64,000 bases of DNA, taken from TMED27 sp041397865 (GTDB lineage Bacteria > Pseudomonadota > Alphaproteobacteria > Micavibrionales > Micavibrionaceae). Both the position numbers and the translations under genes were made by a program. Shown here in pieces: positions 8,975-17,737 of this stretch. The DNA is taken from NCBI GenBank assembly GCA_041397865.1, contig JAWKVT010000002.1, positions 248,001 to 312,000 of the forward strand, read 5' to 3'. Numbering within the stretch: position 1 is the first letter of the stretch; each line of letters starts with the position of its first letter. The notes below the pieces were generated by a model. It saw nothing but the letters and a program-made list of their open reading frames with translations. It ran no database searches and was not told the origin of the DNA.

Positions 8975-9931
8975 TCAGGCATATTTCAGGCGGTTTTGCG
9001 GAACCGCGGCTATATCATAATGGAGGAATGAGAGAAGGAATTGCACGCCTATAATAACGGGAAGCGCGCTGAGCATAACTGTTCCGGCGCTGGCGGGGAC
9101 GCCCAGAGCCGTGGAATGGGACCATTCCAATGCGCCAAAGATCAGGCCGAAGGGCAACAAGACGAGGCCGAGCAGCAGTTCGACGGAGGCAATGGAAAAG
9201 TCGCGCAGGAAGTAATTGTAGAAAATGCGCTTTGTGAAATTGCGCATATGTCCGGCGAAGAACGGCAGGAGGATACGGCTGATTTTCAGGTTGCTTTCTT
9301 CTTCGGCATATATGGCGCGCATGGGCACATCCCGGACAACGGCGCGCAGGACGTTGAGGCGAAAGAGGATGTCGCTTTCGAAGAAGTAGCGCTTATCGAG
9401 TTTTTCGAGCGGCAGGACTTTGAGGACATCGGCGCGGATGGCGGTGTAGCCGTTTGTCGGATCAAAAACGTTCCAGTAGCCGCTGGAGAGTTTTGTCATG
9501 AAGCTGAGCGCGGCATTTCCAGCCAAGCGCAGGGGCGGCATGGTTTTGACATCTTCGACGTTATAGAAGCGGTTGCCTTTGGTGTAATCGCATGCGCCTT
9601 CAATGACGGGGGCCGTGAAAGCGTCGATAAGGGCGGGGTCCATCTGGCCGTCACCGTCGATTTTGACGACGATATCTGCGCCGTCTTCCAATGCTTGCTT
9701 ATAGCCTGTAATGACCGCACCGCCCACGCCCTGATTAGTTTCGTGGAAGAGGGTTTTGACGCGGGTATCTTTGCTTTCAGCCTGAATGAGTTTGCCGCTT
9801 CCATCCGGGCAAGCATCGTCAACACAGTAGATGCGCCAGACATTTTCGGGCATGGCGGAAAGAACATTAAGAACCTGATCCTTCACACGGTAACAAGGAA
9901 CGACGACGGCGATTTTCGGGATTTCGTTCAT
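8975..9931 (-). CDS. Family 2 glycosyltransferase, polyprenyl-phosphate type
   Basis: 318 residues. The N-terminal GT-A domain begins with IAVVVPCYRV and has the nucleotide/metal motif KIDGDGQMDP (about residue 95), then FDPTNGYTAIRADVL, as in dolichyl/undecaprenyl-phosphate sugar transferases. Two hydrophobic segments at the C-terminus (about 240-265 and 275-300) anchor it in the inner membrane. Its start overlaps the end of the upstream small transporter gene by 4 nt, so the pair is probably co-translated and may make and flip a lipid-linked sugar. The sugar cannot be inferred. Confidence 0.87.
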   Translation of the reverse strand: MNEIPKIAVVVPCYRVKDQVLNVLSAMPENVWRIYCVDDACPDGSGKLIQAESKDTRVKTLFHETNQGVGGAVITGYKQALEDGADIVVKIDGDGQMDPALIDAFTAPVIEGACDYTKGNRFYNVEDVKTMPPLRLAGNAALSFMTKLSSGYWNVFDPTNGYTAIRADVLKVLPLEKLDKRYFFESDILFRLNVLRAVVRDVPMRAIYAEEESNLKISRILLPFFAGHMRNFTKRIFYNYFLRDFSIASVELLLGLVLLPFGLIFGALEWSHSTALGVPASAGTVMLSALPVIIGVQFLLSFLHYDIAAVPQNRLKYA

Positions 9932-10299
9932 TTCGATGCCAATGTCATGATGACGCCAAGGCCGCTGATAATCAGCACGACGCCGAGGGCGTAGAAGAGG
10001 TTCAGCGGTTCCTTGAACAGGAAATAAGAAGCAGCGGGAACGAGGACGAAGCCGAGCGCGGCGAAGGGGTATGCCGAGGACAAGGGGACTTGCTGCAAGA
10101 TCAAAATCCAGAGCAGCGTGGCGGTTCCGTAAAGCACCATGGCGGCCCAGAACCAGAGATTGGCCGCCAACGCCATAAGGCCGTTTACGGAGGCCAGCGG
10201 CGGCAGGGTTGAGGCGGAGAGCTTAAACAGAATTTGGCCGCAGGCCAGAAGCACGGCGAAACTGCAAAGCTGGAGAATTTGGGTTAAAGACAGGCTCAT
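9928..10299 (-). CDS. Small EamA/DMT-type membrane protein, putative lipid-linked sugar flippase
   Basis: 123 residues with four hydrophobic helices, the size of ArnE/ArnF and SMR proteins and half of a normal EamA transporter. The last helices contain PFAALGFVLVPAASYFLFKEP and then a Gly-rich span, as in the DMT superfamily. It is the first gene of a two-gene unit with the glycosyltransferase at 8975-9931 (4-nt overlap). Pairing of such half-size DMT proteins with GT2 enzymes is known for undecaprenyl-phosphate sugar flippases, which is the inferred role. Substrate unknown. Confidence 0.75.
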   Translation of the reverse strand: MSLSLTQILQLCSFAVLLACGQILFKLSASTLPPLASVNGLMALAANLWFWAAMVLYGTATLLWILILQQVPLSSAYPFAALGFVLVPAASYFLFKEPLNLFYALGVVLIISGLGVIMTLASK

Positions 10300-10378
10300 G
10301 CGGTTATTCTATAAAAGATATTCCTGCGCAGAACAAGACTATGCTATAAGGCGGGCTGCTTTAACTAAGGAAACATTT

Positions 10379-12247
10379 ATGCCGCCGCCGTTATTACTCT
10401 CTGTCAAAGACGCGCTGATCCGCTATAGCGAAGAGCCGGTGTTTGAAAATCTGGCCTTCAACATTCATGCAGGCAGCCGGATTGCGCTGGTGGGGAAAAA
10501 CGGCGCAGGGAAATCGACGCTGATGAATGTGATTACCGGCGCGCAAGAGCTTGATGATGGCGAGCGCTGGGAGGAAACCGGGGTAAGCATCGGGTATTTG
10601 CGCCAGGATATTGTGCCGCAGGAGGGGCAAAGCGTTTTTGAATATATCTTTGAGGAAATTAAGGATGAAGAGCGGGAACTGCATGCTTATAAGGTCGACA
10701 TTGTCGCCGAAGCCCTGCATCTGGATGTTAATGCGCAGATGACGCGGCTGTCCGGCGGGCAGGTGCGCCGGGCCGGGTTGGCGCGGGCGTTGGTAGAAGA
10801 GCCGGATATTTTGCTTTTGGATGAGCCGACGAACCATCTGGATCTGGAAGCGATTGAATGGCTGGAGGATTATCTGAACAGCTATCGTGGAACTTTGCTG
10901 TGTGTCTCACACGACCGGACGTTTTTGGCCAATATTACCAATCAGGTTTTCTGGCTGGACCGGGGGGCGCTTAAGGTTTCCCCGCGCGGGTTTAAGTATT
11001 TTGACGAATGGTCTACCGCGTTGCTGGAGCAGGAAGAGCGGGAGTTGAAAAATCGCAAACAATCTGTGGGGCTGGAGGTGGCGTGGGCGAGCCGCGGGGT
11101 AAAGGCGCGAGTGAAGCGCAATGTCCGCAGGCTTGAGCAGGTAAAGGAGATGCGCGAGAAGCTCAAGGCCGATGAAGCGGCCTACCGGAAGGCGACACAG
11201 AAAATAGAGCTGAAACCCTTGGCCAATATCGAAACGACATCAAAGGTTGTGGCGGAGTTTTACAACGTGTGCAAGGCGTTTGAAGATGAGGGCAAGACCA
11301 TCACGATTCTCGATAAGTTTTCGATGCGCATACAGCGCGGGGAGCGGATCGGAATTTTGGGAAAGAACGGATCGGGGAAGACAACGTTTTTGAAGCTGCT
11401 GCTCAAAGAGCTGGAGCCGGATATGGGGCGGGTGAAGGTGCGCAAGGAGTTGGAGTTTTCTTATTTCGACCAAAAACGCAGCGATCTTGACCCGACAGAT
11501 TCCTTGAAGAAAACGCTTTGTCCGGGCGGAGGCGATTATATCGACGTGATGGGCAAACAGCGCCATGTTTGCGGATATCTGAAAGACTTTATGTTCGACC
11601 CGGCGCGGGCGCAGGACAAGGTTTCGCAGCTTTCGGGCGGGCAGAAAAACCGGCTGATGCTGGCGAAAATTCTGGCCAATCCGAAAACGTGTTTGATTCT
11701 GGACGAGCCGACGAATGATCTGGATATGGATACGCTGGATATGCTGGAGGAAATTCTTTCACAATATACCGGCACGCTGATTGTGGTTTCGCACGACCGG
11801 GATTTTCTGGACCAGACGGTGACACGCATTCTGGCGTTTGAAGGGGACGGGAAAGTTGAGACCTGTGTTGGGGGCTATAGCGACTATCTGGAGATGAAGG
11901 GGCATATGGGTGCGGCCCCTGAAAAGGAAAACCTTAAACAAGGCAGGCAAAAGACTCCCGCTTGCGCCGAAAAAACAGAGGTTGAAGCCGTTTCAGAAAA
12001 GCCAAAAGCGCCACGCCAACGTTTAACCTATAAACTTGAGCGGGAGCTTAAACAATTGCCGGGAAAGATTGAAAAAGCCGAGGAGCAGGTTGCAGCGTTA
12101 TCTGAAGCGCTGGCGGATGGAGATTTTTATCGGCGTGATCCCGACGGATTTCATGACACGACCAAAGAGCTGGCCGAAACACAGGCAAAACTGGAGCGTT
12201 ATGAAACGCGATGGCTGGAGCTGGAGGAGATGAAGACAGGGTCTTAA
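10379..12247 (+). CDS. uup: ABC-F family ATPase, Uup type
   Basis: 622 residues from ATG 10379, which follows TAAGGA by 8 nt; the frame extends upstream but only through sequence complementary to the small transporter gene. Two ABC domains: Walker A GKNGAGKSTL with signature LSGGQVRRAGLARAL and DEPTNHLD, then Walker A GKNGSGKTTFLK with LSGGQKNRLMLAK and DEPTNDLD. There are no membrane segments. A C-terminal coiled-coil hairpin (about 560-620, KLERELKQLPGKIEKAEEQV) is the Uup-type DNA/RNA-binding tail. ABC-F proteins act on ribosomes or in genome stability; Uup is linked to branched DNA intermediates and to ribosome function. Confidence 0.88.
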   Translation: MPPPLLLSVKDALIRYSEEPVFENLAFNIHAGSRIALVGKNGAGKSTLMNVITGAQELDDGERWEETGVSIGYLRQDIVPQEGQSVFEYIFEEIKDEERELHAYKVDIVAEALHLDVNAQMTRLSGGQVRRAGLARALVEEPDILLLDEPTNHLDLEAIEWLEDYLNSYRGTLLCVSHDRTFLANITNQVFWLDRGALKVSPRGFKYFDEWSTALLEQEERELKNRKQSVGLEVAWASRGVKARVKRNVRRLEQVKEMREKLKADEAAYRKATQKIELKPLANIETTSKVVAEFYNVCKAFEDEGKTITILDKFSMRIQRGERIGILGKNGSGKTTFLKLLLKELEPDMGRVKVRKELEFSYFDQKRSDLDPTDSLKKTLCPGGGDYIDVMGKQRHVCGYLKDFMFDPARAQDKVSQLSGGQKNRLMLAKILANPKTCLILDEPTNDLDMDTLDMLEEILSQYTGTLIVVSHDRDFLDQTVTRILAFEGDGKVETCVGGYSDYLEMKGHMGAAPEKENLKQGRQKTPACAEKTEVEAVSEKPKAPRQRLTYKLERELKQLPGKIEKAEEQVAALSEALADGDFYRRDPDGFHDTTKELAETQAKLERYETRWLELEEMKTGS

Positions 12248-12287
12248 AGCGGTGGCTTGAGCGCTGCAAAAAGGTTAGGTTTGAAGC

Positions 12288-13229
12288 ATGTCCTACAAAG
12301 AAGAAAACGCAGATATAGATCCGTATGACCGGCAAAAATACGCTTTGCGGGCGATGCGCGGATCGCTGGCCGTTGTCTTTTTGCTTTTATCCGCCAAGCT
12401 GTGGGTTGCGGTTACCAGCGGGTCGGCGGCCATGCTGGGGTCGATGATTGATACGCTGGGCGATGGGGTTCTTTCCCTTGTCGGGTATATCAGCCTGCGG
12501 ATTTCGATGATGCCCGCCGATGAAGAGCATCGTCACGGACACGGGAAAGCCGAAGGGTTTTCGGCCTTTTTGCAAGCGTCCTTCCTTTGCGGCTCGGCGG
12601 TGTTTTTGGCGTTTGAATCCGTTTCGCGCTTTTTCAGCCCTCAGGAGATTGTGCAGCATTATTCGATTATCGGTGTGTCGTGTTTTGCGCTTTTCGTTAC
12701 GGTTATACTGGTTTTGTATCAGCGTTACGCGCTGCGCAAAGCGCCTTCTTTGATCGTCGAAGCCGACCAGCGGCACTATGTCGGCGATATCGGTTTAAAC
12801 GCCGGGGTTATTGCGGCGGCGGTTTTAAGCCTTTATGCGCAAAACCCGGCCTATGACAGCGCAATCGGCCTGTTGATTGCGGTTTATATCGGCTATAGCG
12901 GGTTTGACATCGGCAAAAAAGCGACAGACATGCTGATGGACCGGGAAATCGGGGCCGACGAGCGCGAGAAAATCGCGGACATTATTCGCACCCATGACGG
13001 GGTTTTGGGCTGGCATGACCTGCGCACGCGGCGCTCGGGCATGACGTTGCATATCAGCATGGATCTTGAACTGGACGGAGGACAGAGCTTGCGCAAAGCA
13101 CATGAGGTTACGCGCGCTGTGGAGTTTTCTTTGCTTAAAGAATTTCGGCATGCCGAGATTATTATTCACATGGACCCGCATGGCGATACTTACGATACGC
13201 GGCACAAGGTGCATGGCATTCACCGTTAA
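12288..13229 (+). CDS. Cation diffusion facilitator, FieF-like metal exporter
   Basis: 313 residues with about six membrane helices and a C-terminal cytoplasmic domain. The transport site is intact: the two Asp of MIDTLGD in helix 2 and His/Asp of HYVGD in helix 5 match the DD-HD tetrad of FieF-type exporters. HRHGHGKAEG is the conserved loop after helix 2. FieF-like proteins export Zn, Fe(II) or Cd against protons; the metal cannot be fixed from sequence. The gene follows uup by 40 nt and may share its transcript. A terminator follows directly. Confidence 0.9.
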   Translation: MSYKEENADIDPYDRQKYALRAMRGSLAVVFLLLSAKLWVAVTSGSAAMLGSMIDTLGDGVLSLVGYISLRISMMPADEEHRHGHGKAEGFSAFLQASFLCGSAVFLAFESVSRFFSPQEIVQHYSIIGVSCFALFVTVILVLYQRYALRKAPSLIVEADQRHYVGDIGLNAGVIAAAVLSLYAQNPAYDSAIGLLIAVYIGYSGFDIGKKATDMLMDREIGADEREKIADIIRTHDGVLGWHDLRTRRSGMTLHISMDLELDGGQSLRKAHEVTRAVEFSLLKEFRHAEIIIHMDPHGDTYDTRHKVHGIHR

Positions 13230-13263
13230 GGCGGGCAGGCGTGATTTGACCTCTGCCCGCCTT
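13228..13263. terminator. Bidirectional rho-independent terminator
   Basis: An 11-bp perfect inverted repeat, AAGGCGGGCAG and CTGCCCGCCTT, flanks a 14-nt loop between two convergent genes. It sits immediately after the CDF exporter stop codon. The flanking A and T runs are short. Confidence 0.7.
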
Positions 13264-13286
13264 CGTTCGTTTATCCGGCTTTATTA

Positions 13287-13907
13287 TTAGTGACCTTCTT
13301 CATGCGGCTGGTTTTCCGACGGGCCGGAGCTGCCTGTGCCTGTACCTGTGTCGGTTCCTGCACTTTGAGGGCATTGTATAACTTTGATTTCCCGGCGGTT
13401 GGCCATGGGCTGAAAGTCAATTTCCTCGATTTCCGGGCCTTCCTCGCTGATTAAATCGCCGTATTCCCATTCATCGGCGTTCAGCCGTACAATGGCCGAT
13501 CCACCGACCGTCGTCACGCCACCAGCGGCGATGCTGGACCAGACGATGGCTGCGGAAACGCCCGCAGCAAAGCCCGCTTCAAGCGCCAGCCCGATAAGGG
13601 CGACGACGCCAAGGCCAATGGCAACAAGACCGATGGTGACAACAATGGCCCCGACATACCAGAGAAAGCTGGTTTTCTTTTCGGCCTGATAGACAAAGAT
13701 TTTATATTTCTCGTAACGGACGCGGCGGCAGCTCCATTCTTTGCGTTCGGAACAGTCGGGCGGCGTGTGGTCTATTTCGTGAACGATAGGCTCAGGATCG
13801 CAGACCGTGTCCCACCAGCGGCGCAGAACGTGGCGCTGGATATAAACTTCGTTGCCTTTCTTGTTTCCGATTCTGATCGGTCCCGTTTCTTTAATATCAA
13901 TCGGCAT
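13287..13907 (-). CDS. Unknown membrane protein with paired hydrophobic segments
   Basis: 206 residues from ATG 13907, which has a strong AAGGGG 6 nt upstream; the longer frame to 13970 lacks one. The first 110 residues are soluble with several charged/aromatic stretches and three Cys. Two adjacent glycine/alanine-rich hydrophobic segments follow (about 106-128 and 132-155, WYVGAIVVTIGLVAIGLGVV, then a helix rich in A and G). The tail is Gly/Ser/Thr-rich (SAGTDTGTGTGSSGP). No family recognised. It is convergent with the CDF exporter. Confidence 0.6.
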   Translation of the reverse strand: MPIDIKETGPIRIGNKKGNEVYIQRHVLRRWWDTVCDPEPIVHEIDHTPPDCSERKEWSCRRVRYEKYKIFVYQAEKKTSFLWYVGAIVVTIGLVAIGLGVVALIGLALEAGFAAGVSAAIVWSSIAAGGVTTVGGSAIVRLNADEWEYGDLISEEGPEIEEIDFQPMANRREIKVIQCPQSAGTDTGTGTGSSGPSENQPHEEGH

Positions 13908-13988
13908 GATTAACCCCTTTGTTTTGTTTCTCTTTATATTCAAGAGAACGCGTAAGGGATTAAAAGTCAACCCAAGGGTGCAGATGCT

Positions 13989-15818
13989 TTAGCCAGCGGC
14001 GCGGCTTGCCCTTTTGCGTTCATGCGGGCACAGATGCATTTTGCGCAGGCGCAGGCTTTGGGGGGTAACTTCCAGAAGCTCGTCTTCATTGATATAAGCC
14101 ATCATGTCTTCTAAAGACATCTTGCGCGGCGGCGTAAGCGTTACGGCATCATCGGAACCGGAGGCCCGGACATTGGTGAGCTTTTTGCCTTTAAGAACGT
14201 TGACCTCCAGATCATTCTCGCGGCTGTGTTCGCCGACGATCATGCCGCCGTAAACAGGAGTTTGGTGCCCTATAAACATTTCACCACGGTCCTGAAGGTT
14301 GAAAATGGCATAGGCCACAGCCGTTCCGGTATCGGTGGAGATCAGCGCGCCGTTTCGCCGTTGTGGAATATCGCCCTTATAAGGTGCATAGGAATGGAAC
14401 AGGCGGTTCATGACCCCGGTGCCGCGTGTCTGGGTAAGGAAGCGGGATTGATAACCGATCAACCCGCGCGAGGGGGCAAGAAAGGTTATACGGGTTTTGC
14501 CCGCGCCGGAAGAGCGCATATCGGTCATTTCCGCTTTGCGGCGGTTCATCGAATCGACGACGGCGGATGAATACTCCTCATCCACATCAATAATCACTTC
14601 TTCTATCGGTTCGGTGCGCTGGCCGTTTTCTTCGTGGAACAGCACGCGCGGGCGGGAGACGGTGAGTTCGAAGCCCTCGCGGCGCATGGTTTCAATGAGG
14701 ACGCCCAGTTGCAGTTCGCCGCGCCCGCCGATTTCGAAGCTGTCTTTGCCTGCGCTTTCCTGAAAGGTGATGGCGACGTTGGTTTCGGCCTCGGCGAGGA
14801 GGCGATCGCGGATCATGGTCGAGGTGACTTTTTTGCCCTCTTTCCCGGCGAAGGGGGAGTCGTTCACCGTTATGGTGACGGACATGGTCGGTGGGTCGAT
14901 GGGTGTGGAGGCCAGCGGCGTTTGATTAGCCGGGTCGCAGATCGTGTCGGCCACGGAGGCCTTGGTCAACCCGGCGATGCAGATGATATCGCCAGCGTGA
15001 ACCTGCGTTACCGGAACGCGCCCGGTTCCTTCGAACATCAGGAGTTTTGTCAGGCGGCCCGTTTCGACGCTTTGACCCTCAAGGTTTAACGCCTTCACCG
15101 CGTCGTTGATTTTCGCCGAGCCGTGGAGGACGCGGCCCGTCAGGCAGCGCCCGAGGAAGGGATCGGAGTCGAGCAAGGTAGCAAGCATGGCGAAGGGTTT
15201 GCCCTCCTCCACTTTCGGCGGTGGAACATGTTCGAGCACCATATCCAGAAGAGGCGCGAGGTTTTCGCGCGGGTCGCCGAGCTCCCTGACGCACCAGCCG
15301 TCGCGGCCCGAAGCATACAGGACCGGAAAATCGAGCTGTTCATCCGTTGCATCGAGCGCGACGAACAGGTCGAAGACTTCGTCGATGACTTCTTCCGGGC
15401 GACCATCGGGGCGGTCGACTTTGTTAATAATAACGATGGGTTTGAGGCCCTGCGCGAGCGCCTTGCCCAGAACGAATTTGGTTTGCGGCATGGGGCCTTC
15501 GGCGGCGTCGGTAAGCAAGATGACGCCGTCGGCCATGTGCAGCACGCGCTCGACCTCGCCGCCGAAATCGGCGTGGCCGGGGGTGTCGATGATATTGATC
15601 CGCGTGGTTTTACCGTCTTTTGTCCATTGTATAGAGGTAGGCTTGGCAAGGATGGTGATGCCGCGCTCTTTTTCCAGGTCGCCGGAATCCATAACCCGTT
15701 CGTCCACGGACTGGTTTGCGCGAAACATACCGCTTTGTTTCATGATGGAGTCGATCAGCGTGGTTTTGCCGTGATCGACATGGGCGATAATCGCGATATT
15801 GCGTAGCTCTTTGCTCAT
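13989..15818 (-). CDS. typA: Ribosome-associated GTPase TypA/BipA
   Basis: 609 residues, full length. The GTP-binding domain starts IAIIAHVDHGKTTLID (G1), with DTPGHADFGGEVERV (G3) and NKVDRP (G4), then EF-G-like domains II, III and V and the BipA-specific C-terminal region. It is an EF-G-like factor that acts on the 50S subunit, important under stress and low temperature. Standalone gene here. Confidence 0.97.
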   Translation of the reverse strand: MSKELRNIAIIAHVDHGKTTLIDSIMKQSGMFRANQSVDERVMDSGDLEKERGITILAKPTSIQWTKDGKTTRINIIDTPGHADFGGEVERVLHMADGVILLTDAAEGPMPQTKFVLGKALAQGLKPIVIINKVDRPDGRPEEVIDEVFDLFVALDATDEQLDFPVLYASGRDGWCVRELGDPRENLAPLLDMVLEHVPPPKVEEGKPFAMLATLLDSDPFLGRCLTGRVLHGSAKINDAVKALNLEGQSVETGRLTKLLMFEGTGRVPVTQVHAGDIICIAGLTKASVADTICDPANQTPLASTPIDPPTMSVTITVNDSPFAGKEGKKVTSTMIRDRLLAEAETNVAITFQESAGKDSFEIGGRGELQLGVLIETMRREGFELTVSRPRVLFHEENGQRTEPIEEVIIDVDEEYSSAVVDSMNRRKAEMTDMRSSGAGKTRITFLAPSRGLIGYQSRFLTQTRGTGVMNRLFHSYAPYKGDIPQRRNGALISTDTGTAVAYAIFNLQDRGEMFIGHQTPVYGGMIVGEHSRENDLEVNVLKGKKLTNVRASGSDDAVTLTPPRKMSLEDMMAYINEDELLEVTPQSLRLRKMHLCPHERKRASRAAG

Positions 15819-16032
15819 ATTTTTTCGGTATTTCCTTATGCCTTCGCCGCAGGGGCTTTTTCTTTCAAGGGCTTTCTATACAGGGACGCGGCGCAAAAGA
15901 GAAGGAAAATCGCAATCCCCTGTCCAAGCCTCGGCTAAAGGCCGTCGCGGTCGTGTTACAGCGACTTCTAAACTCCCGGCTTCCAGAGAAATCTGGAAGT
16001 CGTTTCCGTTTCTAACAAAGGGAGTTGAGAGA

Positions 16033-16326
16033 ATGAAAAAGTTTAGTCCTGCGTTTATGGCCGCGCTTATGAGTGTGTCGATCATAACACATGCATGCGC
16101 AGACACCGCGACATTAACGCCGGAACAAATCGAGCGCATGTATATCGCCGAAATGAAGCTACCGGGCAAGAGCTTGCGCTGTTTTCAGAGCGGTATTGAA
16201 ATCATTCATGAACCGGGATTGCAGAACGTTAAGGAAACCGAAAATCACATTTCTGCGCTGCGTGTTGATGGAAATGCAGCGTCAAATACGATTCTTCATC
16301 AATGGTTTTGCTCCATTATTTCGTGA
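16033..16326 (+). CDS. Small secreted protein of unknown function
   Basis: 97 residues from ATG 16033. GGAG at 16021-16024 is a little far for a Shine-Dalgarno; GAGAGA is closer. Residues 1-20 are a signal peptide (MKKFSPAFMAALMSVSIITH, cut after ACA). The mature part is about 75 residues with two Cys (in LRCFQSG and in WFCSII near the end), which could form a disulfide. No family recognised. The frame is open upstream to 15799, but that part overlaps the typA start and has no signal. Confidence 0.5.
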   Translation: MKKFSPAFMAALMSVSIITHACADTATLTPEQIERMYIAEMKLPGKSLRCFQSGIEIIHEPGLQNVKETENHISALRVDGNAASNTILHQWFCSIIS

Positions 16327-16375
16327 TGTTGAGCTGCTATATAACTCATTGATTTAGCTATAAACCCTATCTTTT

Positions 16376-16457
16376 TCTCACATAATCTCACACAATGTCA
16401 CATCCGGTTATGTGGAACATTGACTTTTCTCACATAATCTCACATAATCTCACATAT
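16376..16457 (+). promoter_or_regulatory. Fic-gene promoter inside two triplet arrays of a 10-bp repeat
   Basis: Two arrays of three 10-bp units with consensus TCTCACATAA occupy 16376-16405 and 16428-16457. The downstream array is perfect except for its last base. An inverted degenerate copy (TTATGTGGAA, 16408-16417) lies between them. A near-consensus sigma-70 promoter is embedded: TTGACT at 16420-16425, 17-bp spacer, CATAAT at 16443-16448. The predicted start is about 16455, next to the ATG at 16456, so the mRNA would be leaderless. Ten-bp periodicity places all units on one DNA face, as expected for cooperative repressor binding. Confidence 0.7.
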
Positions 16458-17535
16458 GGACTTGCGCGATTTTAGATTAAGCAAACGGCTTGCGCTGCCC
16501 TCGGATGTCACGGAAAAGATATATTCCGCGATTGCAGAGATTGATGCTGTCAAAAACACCTATACCCTGACCAATCGCCTTTTGCCGCAAACGATAGAGC
16601 GGTTGACGCAATCCGTCATCGTCACCTCTACAGGTGCATCGAACCGTATCGAAGGAAACCGATTGAGCGATGAAGAAGTTGATGCGCTCTATCGCAATAT
16701 GCGGATCAAGTCTTTCAAAACGCGGGATGAGCAAGAAGTCGCGGGATATATTGAAATGCTGGAACGTATTTTTGAAAACTATGCGGACATTCCGATCACC
16801 GAGAGCCATATCTTGCAACTGCATAAAGACATGCTGTCATACAGTGACAAGGACGAAGGGCATAAGGGACGTTACAAGTTTGGCCCGAACCGCGTGGAAG
16901 CGAAAGATCAAAGCGGGAAAATCGTTGGTGTTATTTTTGATCCTACACCGCCGCACTTAACCGAAAAAGAAATGCGTGATCTCATCGATTGGTATCAATG
17001 GGCGGACAAGGAACACTTCAAACACCCGTTGATCTTGATCGCCAACTTTGTATTTGAGTATCTGGCCATTCACCCGTTCCAAGATGGGAATGGCCGGACG
17101 AGTCGCTTGCTCACAAACTTGATGATGCTGCAATCCGGGTACAGCTTTTCTACACTGGTATCGCATGAGAAGATCGTCGAGGAAACGAAAGCGGAATACT
17201 ATCTCGCGCTCAATAAAACGCAGCGCACATGGAAAAGCGAGAACGAAGATATATCGCCGTGGCTTTTGTATATTTTCGATGTGTTTTTGAGACAGGCTAG
17301 AGAGGCGCAGCGCATTCTTGAAAGCGATCAGTTTGAGTATTTGCTATCAGAGAAACAACTTGCGTTCTGGCAATGGGCGCAGAGCTTGAGCAGAAAAGAG
17401 TTTAGCCGTGGTGATGCTATCGACGCGCTTGGCTTTCCGCCGCGCACGATTGAGCAAATCATGAAAAAGCTGGTTGATATGAAGAAGCTGGATCAACTTG
17501 GACAAGGCCGCGCAACACGGTATCGGGTAGTTTAA
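16456..17535 (+). CDS. Fic-domain protein (class II) with C-terminal winged helix
   Basis: 359 residues. The Fic core motif HPFQDGNGRTSRL (about residues 205-217) has the catalytic His and the phosphate-binding GNGR, so AMP transfer (or another NMP) to target hydroxyls is expected. The N-terminal inhibitory helix motif S/TxxxE(G/N) is present (SNRIEGN, about residue 57), the class II arrangement in which the enzyme restrains itself. The last 65 residues (from about 295) look like a winged helix-turn-helix (FSRGDAIDALGFPPRTIEQI). This suggests DNA binding and possibly control of its own promoter, whose repeat array touches the start codon. No separate antitoxin gene is next to it. Confidence 0.9.
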   Translation: MDLRDFRLSKRLALPSDVTEKIYSAIAEIDAVKNTYTLTNRLLPQTIERLTQSVIVTSTGASNRIEGNRLSDEEVDALYRNMRIKSFKTRDEQEVAGYIEMLERIFENYADIPITESHILQLHKDMLSYSDKDEGHKGRYKFGPNRVEAKDQSGKIVGVIFDPTPPHLTEKEMRDLIDWYQWADKEHFKHPLILIANFVFEYLAIHPFQDGNGRTSRLLTNLMMLQSGYSFSTLVSHEKIVEETKAEYYLALNKTQRTWKSENEDISPWLLYIFDVFLRQAREAQRILESDQFEYLLSEKQLAFWQWAQSLSRKEFSRGDAIDALGFPPRTIEQIMKKLVDMKKLDQLGQGRATRYRVV

Positions 17536-17658
17536 TCCCTTTCGGGTCTAATTCCTCGCCCCTTGGGGCGTATTGGGATTGAAGGTGACCGATCCGAAGG
17601 AGAAAAACGGCTAAATACCCCGTTGCTTGCGGCGGGGATAGTCGTTTTTCAGGTCACC
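17534..17658 (+). repeat. Nested hairpin block after the Fic gene
   Basis: Two hairpins share a CUUG-type loop. The first has an outer stem AATCCC/GGGATT (17534-17539/17575-17580) enclosing CGCCCCTTGGGGCG (17557-17570). The second has a CCCCGTTG-CTTG-CGGCGGGG core (17618-17637) extended by AAAACG/CGTTTT, and is enclosed by GGTGACC/GGTCACC (17584-17590/17652-17658). As RNA the second would be a long paired element with wobble pairs. It may be a terminator-like structure, a REP-like palindromic element or a small RNA; I cannot tell which. Confidence 0.6.
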
Positions 17659-17734
17659 GCAGTTTTATTAAAATTTCCATTACCGTCATTTCGTGCTTAA
17701 TACTATCTTTTAACTCTTCATCGGTCTGAGACAT
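17654..17734 (-). CDS. Possible 26-residue small protein
   Basis: ATG at 17734 is preceded by AAAGGAG with 7-8 nt spacing, overlapping the last codons of the membrane protein upstream. The frame encodes 26 residues, starting MSQTDEELKDSIKHEM and ending in an amphipathic MEILIKLR, then TGA inside the GGTGACC repeat. The good ribosome site and coupling to the preceding gene are the only evidence. It could be a leftover 5' fragment of a longer gene cut by the palindromic block. Confidence 0.35.
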   Translation of the reverse strand: MSQTDEELKDSIKHEMTVMEILIKLR

Positions 17735-17737
17735 GGT

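Noticed and set aside
16376..16457. Plasmid-type replication iterons
   Set aside because: Only six short units directly on a gene promoter, with no Rep gene or AT-rich origin features nearby; an operator fits better.
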